From contig CM065652.1 of the NCBI GenBank assembly GCA_033220425.1, positions 868,001 through 932,000 of the forward strand: 64,000 bases of DNA, written 5' to 3'. Origin of the DNA: Lepraria neglecta. Lineage: Eukaryota > Ascomycota > Lecanoromycetes > Lecanorales > Stereocaulaceae. Shown piece after piece: positions 56,101-64,000 of this stretch. The notes below the pieces were generated by a model. The model was given only the letters and a program-made list of their open reading frames with translations, ran no database searches and was not told where the DNA came from. The position numbers and the translations under genes were made by a program. Numbering within the stretch: the first letter of the stretch is position 1; each line of letters begins with the position of its first letter.

Positions 56101-56968
56101 CAAAAAGCTAGTTCCAGATCTCTGGAGCAACGGATCGCTAGAGAAGAAGGGTCCCAAAGCTACTACGAGGCTAAGACCAGAGGCTTCTAGCAACAACATA
56201 CCGTCTTCAACCGACGAGGAACAGCTTGGTAAGGACAACATTTGGGAAGCTCAACGTCAAGCATGGTCTCAGCGCCGCAAATCCGCCGGCGAAGCACTTC
56301 TAAGGAACCAAAAAAGCGCCATGTTCGATAACCGCACAAGAAGTTTCAACTCTCGGTCGATGCAACAGCAGAACGACCGTCCTTCACTCACAGCTAGCGC
56401 TTATACCAGTGGGCCACAAGATCTCAATAGGCCAAAGCGATCCTCAAGACCTAGTCCTATTCCTCTGGCTCCCTTGCCAAATCCATTGGCATCACACCCT
56501 CAAATATCGCCGCAACAGCGGCTTTACGAGCTTGAATACACTTCATCCCCTTATTCGTCAAACGAAGATGTCTCCTATCATCGACCAGCTCCTCAACAAA
56601 CTTTTCGACCCGGGCCCAGTCCACTCACCGGACAGCCCCAACCTCAGTCTCAACTTCAGCCCCAACTTCCAACGCCTGCCCGACCCCGCGCACAACCCCA
56701 GCCCTTCACAATCACCCGCAAACGTGTCGGCTCTGGTTCTGGTTCTGGTTCTGGCTCCTCCACCCCAACTTCAGCATTCGAGAGTCTCACCGGCCGCTAT
56801 GCAGGTGGTCTCATGTACGGCTATGAGCCGGGTTGTGGACTAGGAGGAAGCGCTGGAACGAGGAGCGTAAAGACGGAGGCGAGCAGGAAGAGTGTGGATG
56901 TGTCTAAAGGCTTTGGTGTCGACTTGAGCGATGTGCCGATATTTGTGGCGCCTACGCCAACGAAATGA
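53120..56968 (+). CDS. Large Ser/Arg-rich, mostly disordered protein of unknown function
   Basis: A single uninterrupted frame of 1282 aa beginning MMSILYASENAPRRL. Composition is dominated by Ser, Pro, Arg and acidic residues. Basic clusters such as RRSRRKSRSKIRAYLYGS (near 65-80) and many S-P and R-x-x-S sites suggest a phosphoprotein. A charged coiled coil lies near 715-780 (REQKRQAKAEREAEERLLRE). Near the C-terminus are a Gln/Pro-rich tract, a five-unit Gly-Ser repeat, and a conserved-looking end (GGLMYGYEP, SRKSVDVSKGFGVDLSDVPIF). There are no transmembrane or enzymatic motifs. I do not recognise the family by name; scaffold or septum/polarity proteins have this character. Confidence 0.85.
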   Translation: MMSILYASENAPRRLSKPRTNTSSSNLLSTFSDQQTDPSSSPLHSSDHDYFGENATVVNSQGERRSRRKSRSKIRAYLYGSNEEAIQNSSEEEDGRNGLSGTARNVRKRMSRTSSSIMQLQSAKASSAYLSKSESQGSDPEESAIVAHQIKERAYHDSLAAKNHVTSPIDEDKHPDSVMAPVRRKSLYTPGIATRNASDILRKPPQPDSNLSQVDRDYYFNPDRPESSPLAQLAKLNLVEDGRATPSSIHNFPQLGGLQLGTLRVTNGIPRNDTPDFICRSATPNSKTQEEYHTASEGSLTGNLSSVFPCTSRSPLQTEGEIQPSFQSEDEDNVTPRESLDPRKAMRDPAANIADEYMAELEGRPFSYSETPMSKGNANEDDSLDDEGIFINQAEGPAADMWRQFIDGAAAHQGGSHTREDAFRKLNGNTPSIYESQRLSVPSSMTSRYSVSTEVPKTDSGYGSNSSLYASHRIATNNGQEVKFHETEPVRMLSRSSGLSGPREMPEPISKQGDYNSQPVGPAPIPYSFHVMPRHDVQRSTPNLSTSPSSPTVNTVRPSARSVRSSSQTLARKLQKPRLKSQPPPVNSITVQGYRDLEQASIPRVPSVIAARHADRLRQFPLLDHTFPSSQHTTADENSSSTEVRPMPVRFPSPANALEAATANLYAAPVNTDETRNSRHRRSLKHRKSTIVDGNEWTHSDIVRSPSWSDFGGGRKKREQKRQAKAEREAEERLLREERELTKRLEKDRKDLDSQIRKDGEKLRGDQSRSGSRTREPSQYDTLVTIADFGTVAESLGGNPYDIATSMFSSASPTASNKHPHQISNAMSRPKSMVGMDEMAAAELGRARSRARSQSIGRLSPSTEGFSSGGGSISGKRLRPHSMLGNNQPPVPALAAVDLLSHNLEWARSRQRSGSFYDRGGIPVLDAPPVPALPTIQQVEQREAQITKSRPRSMIVGATPVQASLQRIDNQEIPNDGSSLSRPSKSTSPSIIRAKKLVPDLWSNGSLEKKGPKATTRLRPEASSNNIPSSTDEEQLGKDNIWEAQRQAWSQRRKSAGEALLRNQKSAMFDNRTRSFNSRSMQQQNDRPSLTASAYTSGPQDLNRPKRSSRPSPIPLAPLPNPLASHPQISPQQRLYELEYTSSPYSSNEDVSYHRPAPQQTFRPGPSPLTGQPQPQSQLQPQLPTPARPRAQPQPFTITRKRVGSGSGSGSGSSTPTSAFESLTGRYAGGLMYGYEPGCGLGGSAGTRSVKTEASRKSVDVSKGFGVDLSDVPIFVAPTPTK

Positions 56969-57799
56969 ATGCGTAATCATGTTTCTTGGTCCATATTTGT
57001 TTAAAATCTTCGTTTACGATACACACGATGCACGGCGCGATTTCGATTTCGAGATACCCAAGTTTTCTGTCTGATGGCTGCGCTTACGTTATGAAGTAAT
57101 TGTACGTGGCTGTAAGGCTGTACGTATTTTTTGTATATAGCAAACCCCAATAACATGACATGAATAAACAAGATCATGTACACTGAACGACAAGACCAAC
57201 ATCCAAACGAGTACTACTTTCGAAGTGTCCCTAACTCGTCACAAGTTGAATCGACTACAATGAAGTTTTGGCGTTCCAAGCCACTGTACGAAACTCTCCA
57301 CAATATTCCGATATAATGTTCTAGCACAACAGTAAAGCAGGTGATATTCAAATGTAGATAATGGGGCATCAGAATCCCATGTATGAGCATGAAATGGGAG
57401 TTTTGTTGGATATTAAAGATTGACATTCATCTTCTCAAACGATGACTGTATGAGCCACATCTGCATCCATCAAATTGCAGCGTCTCTATAAATCAGAAAA
57501 CTCAGCCTGCCACTAAATACCCAACCATCTCAAACCTCGCTCAAAAAGAAAAGAATTGCGTACTCGTAGGAACCAGCCCATAGATTGGTAAAACCGTTGA
57601 TCGTGGGGTATAGAGTAATCGCTGGCTTCCAGACACCAAAACGCCAGGCTCGAAGTGCGCTTGAAGACTCGAGATACGCTTGAAAAAGCCTCGCTGTGCT
57701 GACGTACGTTGAAAAAACATTACTTTTACAAATTACTCTCGTGGTAAATGGCGGTGAATTAATCAAGGCGGCTTTCTTCGTGCAACATGTCTACTAGTG
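56969..57799. other. Intergenic between convergent genes
   Basis: 830 bp holding the 3' ends of the Ser-rich and RhoGAP genes. Only A/T-rich short frames are seen. Confidence 0.5.
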
Positions 57800-60700
57800 T
57801 CAATTGCCAGTCATGCTGAGGGTTGCGGAGTATATATATGGCTTACCAGAATCATTCCTCATCGAGGGCAACGGGCTTTGTCTTGGCCCCGGACCCATCA
57901 TCAACATCGAGCTCTCCCGCCTTCTGGCCTTCGCTGGGCCTCCAGGTGGAAGATTGCGTGGTCTGGCGACTGTGTACTCAGGGCCTGGCACAGACATCGA
58001 ACCTTGATGTAACGAGGGTGCGTCGTACGCTGGCTGTAGGGGGATGAAGCCAGTATCGTGGCTCATGTGCGAGTCAAGCGAGTTTTGCTCATATGCTGAG
58101 TTTGGCTGATTATTTGTAGGAAACTGACGAGCGTTGTTGGGGAAAGCCTCCTGAGTGTAAGAGGGCGTGGGAATGTCAGAGAACATCTGCCGCCTTGGAG
58201 AGCGAATATCTTCTGGGGTCAGAGGTTCGCTCGCCGTCACTTCGAAGGTCGGAATGCTAGTATCTTCGGGTGGCTCATGGAAAATAGCCTCGAATTCGTT
58301 GAGGAACATTGATAGTACGGGCGTAGGGATGTTCAGCGTAGGTGAAAAGACAATACCTACGTTGCGCATGCTCATCTTGTTGATTTCGGAGTTGTTGATG
58401 ATGCTGATGAGGAATGCGGAGAGGGCACGTATGAGTGTGAAATTGGGTTTAGGAAGCTTGTTCACGAGTACGTTGTAAGCGGATATCTTCTTTCGCTTTT
58501 CGCCGATTTCTGGTCATGAGGGTCAGTAGATGTACAGTTAATAAGAAGACTGGATCAGGATGCTGCTTACCCAAGACGCTGATGAATTGGAGGTGCAATT
58601 CGCGCGTCAGGACTGGTTGAGGCAGCTCACGGAGATACAGCTTTAGCAATGAAGCAACAGCATGCACATCAGTATACTGCTCATCTGGCGAAAGAAGATC
58701 AATATCGACCTCCGCATTAAAGCGGCCTTTCAGGGCTTTGATCACAACATTAGATCCACTCATACGGAAAATGCCTTCTTCGCTCGCAGCATTATTAGCT
58801 TCTAAGTACTCGAGACATCGGTAGACCACAGCTGGCAAGCAGACGTCAACGCCGTGTGGCGCGCAGTATTCAACGGCCTCAGCAAGCGGCACACCAAAAG
58901 CTGCTTTCACATTGAGGATCTGCTCCTGGTATTGCTGCTGCGGCAAGCTTAGATCTGAACCATTGGGATGATTAAGACCACCATCTGATGGATTCTTGTC
59001 GCGGAAACCCCAGATACCCCGCTTCTTGTGCTCCTTCTGGTTCCCAATAGGAAGTGCCATTGGCTTGTTCCCCCAGACGCTGGCATCGCTAATCTTAGCA
59101 CCATTCGAAGGCGCGGATATGGTCTTGGTCTGCGTGGAATATGCTGATTGCGCTCCGACAGAAGGCTGCGATCCTGAAGTCGGGGTTGAAGGCGACGGTG
59201 ACTCAGTAGGACGAGGATCGGGAGTGATCCGGACATGAGGAGCTTCAGCTTGTTTGGTACTCTCGTAGGGCACAGCTTGTAGAGAGTCGGAAATCTCAGA
59301 GCTGGGACTGTCAGTTGTGACCGCATCGTGCTTCAAGGAATTCTTATTCGAAGGAGCTAAGGTCCTGCTAGAGCTTGAGTCGGTGTTCGACAGCGAAGGC
59401 CTGGAAATGCCGTCAAGTCCTGGGATTTCAACATAGCACAACAAGGCTGCGACCCAAGCATCTCGCTCAGCGTCGTTTTCGGCACAGAGGACGTGGTCCA
59501 TGAAGCTGTTTGAATCCTTTCGCTTCGGCTCACGAATCAAGAAAGCGTGTCTATACTGGCCATCCCCATCTTCACTTGCTCTTGAGGGTGATTGAGACGA
59601 TTTACTCTGAGTCTGTTTGCCGATCTGTGCATTCTGGAGCTTGATGGTCCCCAACAGAGATCCACTGGGTGTTTCGTAATAGCGTAGGACGGGTTCGTCA
59701 AGGGTAAAGAACCTCGCCTTCCAACCGCCGAAGTTCTTCCCACGCTTCGTCAGATAGCCCTCCTTCACAAGCTTACCATCTGGACTCTGCGTAACGGGTG
59801 GTCCAGAATGTGGAGCAGATGCGGCACTAATAGCTTCTTCGCTGCTTGGCTCTGAAGCATGCGTGGAAAGATAATGACAGATTTTTAGAGCTGTTTTCTC
59901 GTCCATTGGCGTGTCCAGAAGCGTTTCAAAGTAGGTTTCCAGAGATACCCTCCGAGCATCTATCTTTGCTGGAGCATGGCCACTGAACAAAGAGCGATCT
60001 GGGAGCTTCACAGTGAGTACAGAAGATTGGCGGAGCTGATAGTCCAGCTGCTGGAGCGACGTTATTGGCTTCTCTACCTGCCAAAGCCTTTGCCGGTCTG
60101 ACCTCGCCGAGACCCCGAGCGTAAAGACAGGTTCCTCGTCAGATCCTTTAAGGACTAAACTGTGACGTGAGGGTTTGAGACGTGAGGACACCACCCTGAC
60201 GAGTATTGAAGGGAGGGCATTAGGAGGTAACAGAAGGTTAGGGTATGCCTCGGAGACAAAACCTGTATATACGCCTCCTGACCCTGAGACTTCGGCATTC
60301 TGAGGATTCATTTGAGTTGGAGGAAAAGCCACTGGTTTCTTCGCAGGGCTACTTGGTTCTTGGAGATATCCTGCGGACTCATCGCCAGGTCTTAGTGGTA
60401 TTGGCGATGTCAGAGACATTGGAGTATGTGGAGGCAGAGGAATAGGCTGCCTGGGGGCTCTTGGCGAAAGTGGCAAACCAACAAAACCAGGCCTAGGGGA
60501 AAGAGGAGGAGAAGCCATATTTATCCCTGCTCCGTAACGGGGCATCCGCGGCGTTGGAGGATTGATAGGACGATGGTTTGGACGAGGGCTGAGAGGCAGT
60601 CCTGGGCTCATAGGTTTCGTTGAAACGATTCGTTCTGTTGTGAGTCCAGGCCCGTCTCGGGTAGCGGGTGGACTTAATACGCTTGCCAATGAGGTTGGTT

Positions 60701-62540
60701 GAGACAGGAATGCAGAAGCGCCGGCCGGAGCGGGCTCCGGTAAAAGAGCTTTGATGGACGGCGGCATGGGTGTTGGCTGCGGCTGCATGGCATTGCTTGT
60801 CTCCTTGGAGGCTGACTTGACTGAGCCTGTCCGTGATTTCGAACCCTTTTCCTTTTTAGACCGACTTCGAGCTTCTTTCTCTTTGATCAGTGCCTCCCGC
60901 TCTCTGTCGTCGTCTTCTCGTGTTTTCTTCCTACCGCGCTCAAGACTAGGTGGTGCATCCACCTCTGCAGTATCTTCGTATTCGGATCCAGAATGGTCGT
61001 CGGGACCGTATTGGAGCTGACTTGGTTCTTCCCGCTTCGGCTGACCTAAATCTAGGGGGGCAGGAGGAGCTTTCCGCGGTGGAGTCATCCGCTCAAGGTC
61101 GTTTCCGGTTGGAGTTGACTCCACCAATGCCAAAGCAGGGACATTGAAAGCCTTGGTCGAGAAAGGCTGGGCGCGTTTCGCTGTAAAGCTATTTGTTGGA
61201 GACATGCCAGGCGTTGCAGTCTCTGAGTTCTGTGAAGGGCTACCAGGTAGGTCGCTTTTGTTTGGGGACCCTAACCCTTTTTTTTGTATGGGCATAACAG
61301 GAGGTGCACGTCTGGTCGGGCCAAGAACGCCAACATCAGAGCTCGATATTATCTTATGTGAATGTTTGGGGCCCGCTGCTCGAGCTTTGCTTCTGACCCA
61401 GTTGTCTGCTTCATCGAGACCTGTTGGTATTGTGCTGGGCGAAATGTCGTCCCCTTCATTTCTACTGTCGGTCCTTGGATTGGACGGAGGTCCAGTCTCT
61501 CGCAAACCCAACGGGATCGCACGTTCCACAGTCTGCCTCTGAATGGGGAGATCGGCAGAGGCTTCGCTGGGTGCTGGAGAGCCACTAGCAGCCCTTGACC
61601 CTGACACTGGAACTTGAGGCAACGTGCTGGGTAGTGGCGGGACCTTGTCCGAATGCTCCTTCAACTTTCTCCGGTATTTATCTTTGTCTTTCAAAGCTCT
61701 TTCCAGGTCTTGGTTCAATCCCAATACCAATGAGCGCTGCTTGTTCACCAATTTCCACAGTTGAGCGTTCTGCGCAGCGGAAGACTGCTTTTCTTTTAGA
61801 AGGTGTTGAATGACGGCCTCGGCTGAGCCTGCTGCTTCTATCAGGTTAGAGATGTCCGGCATGCCAGAGCTGAGAGCGTCCTGCAGGGACTTTTGCGAAT
61901 TCAGAGTATTTAGATATACTCCCGAGATGGCAGAGTCTATTGATGACGTGCGGGGCATTGTTCGTGTCTCTGGCCGGACAGCTGAACTAACGAGAGGTGG
62001 AAATGCCGTGGAATGAGGAGAGGGAGGTGAGGAGTTGCCTAACGGCCTCGCCTGGGGAAGAGGCGATGAGACGTTCCGTAGCTGGCTATAGGATTGGGCT
62101 TTCGTTGGTGTCGCTGTAGCTTTCCTGACAGATCTAAGCCCCTCAGTACTTGTATCTCCATTCGTAGAGGCAGTTCCTGAAGCCTGACGCTCATCCGGAC
62201 GCTCCCGGGCTGACCTTGGCTGATCGAAATTCATAGATTGATTGTGGCGAGGCGACAGAGGGGAGTACTGAGAGTCACTCCCAGTCCTCCTCGCAGTCGG
62301 AGACTTCGGACTCCTCGAATCATTGTATGTGGCATTCCCCACTGCCATAGAAGAGGTCTCGCTGACCTGCAACGGCGACGGTGTAGGCTTGCGAGCTGTG
62401 TTGCGGGCTTCGGCGGAGCTTGGGCTATGGTTATTCCGCCGTTGTAGAAGCAAGTCGTGCGCAGTACTGGTCCCGTATCTTTGAGGCTCTGGAATGACCT
62501 GTCCTGCAGTCTCCGCTCCCGAGTCCATACCGAACGACAT
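57800..62540 (-). CDS. BEM3: PX-PH-RhoGAP GTPase-activating protein (Bem3-like)
   Basis: Exons 62540-58571 and 58509-57800 (intron GTAAGC..CCAG) sum to 4680 nt, or 1559 aa. A long disordered N-terminus (about 1-760) carries a coiled coil (LLKEKQSSAAQNAQLWKLVN). A PX-like domain spans about 770-890, PH (KEGYLTKRGKNFGGWKARFF) about 925-1040, and RhoGAP about 1190-1390 with the Arg finger in EEGIFRMSG near 1257 and the conserved KLYLRELPQPVL. The GAP is completed across the intron by EIGEKRKKISAYN. This order is typical of Bem3, a Cdc42 GAP in polarity. An alternative last intron (G|GTAAGC near 57846, CACTAG near 57790) would replace the final residues with VDMLHEESRLD and end slightly downstream. 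Confidence 0.92.
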
Positions 62541-64000
62541 CACCAAGGGGGAGGTGGTGCTTGGGCTTGAATACTAGCTCAAGCATCTACCCGAGATGTA
62601 CTCGAGAAGTCTCACCGGGTCGGTTGGGCACATGGAAGCAAAAATTGCGCAAGAGCTGGTCTTGAAGCAGGTCGGCGCCAACACTGCGCTCCTGCCAATG
62701 GAGAAGGCGTAAGATTAGATATTAAGATAGATGCTGCACGACATGGCTGCCCAACAGCTGACACTGCTGTTGATCGCAGGCAATGGATGTATTCAAAAAC
62801 GCGGATTGGGAGGAAGGAGAGTCTGGTGGGTTGTGGTGCGCAGTTCACGACTGGCAGACGAGCATACAATTGGGGGGCACTGTGATATTGCGCCACAACT
62901 ACTAGTCAACAAGTAGTGTGGAGGAAAGGTACATTGTAGCAAGGGTTCGGTGTTTGTAATAAATGCCCCTGGCCCGGTCGAGCTCTCTTCACTCTTGAGT
63001 CTGTCCTGTCATCATCTACAATATTATCTACTCTCAGAATGGCATTGATCGCCTGTTTCAGAGCCTCACACAGACGTGGACGCCTGCCCTGCAGCTGCTA
63101 CAGATAATAATACAACCTTTGCAACGGTGAACTGATCTCAAACCCTGCCGGTGGGACCGAGGTCATCCTTGGTCATCCTTGGTCATCCTTATAGCTTATT
63201 CCTTGCCTATATCCCGTGTATGGAACGGACAGATTCCCGATACTTCCCACCAAGATTGGGTTCACCTTGGCTGCTCGACATGCTTTCTGACAATTCGTTG
63301 TCAAAGAAGCCGACAAGGAAGTAGATAGTAATGGCAAAGTCAGACGACATTCTTCAATAACTATACCGAGTAGAGAATAAATAACCAACACAAACAGAGC
63401 CAGTCGTTCCTACAAGCAATTCCGCAGAAGCTGTGAAATAAGGCGTTGTCAAAATCTCCCCACGTCAAGAAGCGGTGAGCAGACAAAGGCCTCATGACCT
63501 TGGAGCTTTGACACTCGAGGAGGGGCGAATGATAGGGGGTAAGATGGTTCTAGCTTTGATTGGAGGTGTGCTGTATTAATAAAGATGCACGTAATCATTC
63601 AGCGCTAAAGCATATCTAGTTATCTACCCCTGAATTTATTTTCACCCCACGTTTATGCACCCAACCCCGTTTTATGCACACTAAGGCATCAAAAAGCATC
63701 CGCACTCGTGGCAGGGAATACTGTCTCCGACGGATATCTGCATGAAGACAAAGGACACGAGTACAAAGAATCCATATTCATTGCACAATCGGATGTACAT
63801 CATGAAATACCATTCCGGCCATCGTACAAGATACAAGGTGCCTGAGCTGCATGCCATAGCCTACAAGATATAGCGTAATGGGCGCCCAATGTGCTGTACT
63901 TCTTACGTGCGTACACCCTCGGTGTATGGTATGGGCCTGAGATGTTTAGGCACGGGCATGATTGCAGTGTCATTGCCTTGTCAAACCGCTTTGAGTGAAA
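62541..64000. other. Right-edge stretch: RhoGAP promoter and unassigned sequence
   Basis: No gene supported. The left part is the RhoGAP upstream region. Short frames on both strands lack family character. A 10-bp unit is repeated three times at 63161-63190. The last 400 bp are A/T-rich. Confidence 0.45.
63161..63190. repeat. Three perfect copies of a 10-bp unit
   Basis: GGTCATCCTT occurs three times head to tail at 63161-63190. It is a short tandem repeat in intergenic DNA with no evident function. Confidence 0.9.

Noticed and set aside
1-64000. CRISPR arrays, rRNA genes, intact transposases or retrotransposons
   Set aside because: No regularly spaced repeats, rRNA-like sequence, or reverse-transcriptase/transposase motifs were seen.

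Overview
This window comes from a filamentous ascomycete (Pezizomycotina). The evidence is short spliceosomal introns (mostly 50-120 nt with GT..AG ends), a highly reducing iterative type I polyketide synthase, a Zn2Cys6 regulator, and fungal-type Atg10, Pup3 and Bem3-like genes. The class cannot be fixed by eye; Dothideomycetes or Eurotiomycetes would fit. Exon boundaries were placed by hand from splice signals, reading-frame continuity and family expectations. Exon sums that divide by three are noted as support.

Layout. (1) About 1-6.1 kb is a decayed zone. It holds a protein-kinase-like pseudogene (minus), a DUF3723 pseudogene (plus), a coiled-coil ORF and a frameshifted ankyrin-repeat remnant. 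Several of the stops have the TGG-to-TAG or CAA/CAG-to-TAA/TAG form expected from CpA-to-TpA (RIP-type) mutation. DUF3723 genes are known cargo of Starship giant transposons. (2) About 6.3-34.1 kb is a compact secondary-metabolite cluster of ten genes: FAD monooxygenase, short-chain dehydrogenase, FSH1-type serine hydrolase, HR-PKS (KS-AT-DH-MT-ER-KR-ACP, about 2592 aa, no terminal release domain), medium-chain reductase, BAHD-like acyltransferase, secreted BBE-type FAD oxidase, Zn2Cys6 activator, 14-TM MFS exporter and an NmrA-like reductase. I see no cytochrome P450. (3) About 34-43 kb is gene-poor and again decayed: an EST1/SMG7-like gene, a small membrane ORF, an APH/AIM9-like kinase pseudogene and an AAA-ATPase pseudogene with a broken Walker A motif. 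(4) About 43.2-62.5 kb is conserved core genome: a 76-aa coiled-coil protein, a BAR-PH-ArfGAP protein, proteasome subunit Pup3, Atg10, a U2B''-type RRM protein, a long disordered Ser-rich protein and a PX-PH-RhoGAP (Bem3-like). The right end (62.5-64 kb) shows no gene.

How the cluster probably works (inference). The HR-PKS makes a reduced, possibly C-methylated chain on its ACP. The divergently transcribed FSH1-family hydrolase, resembling LovG in role, is the best candidate for release. The monooxygenase, the SDR, the two reductases and the BBE oxidase adjust oxidation state, the acyltransferase adds an ester, the Zn2Cys6 protein activates the genes and the MFS protein exports the product. 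The product cannot be named from the sequence.
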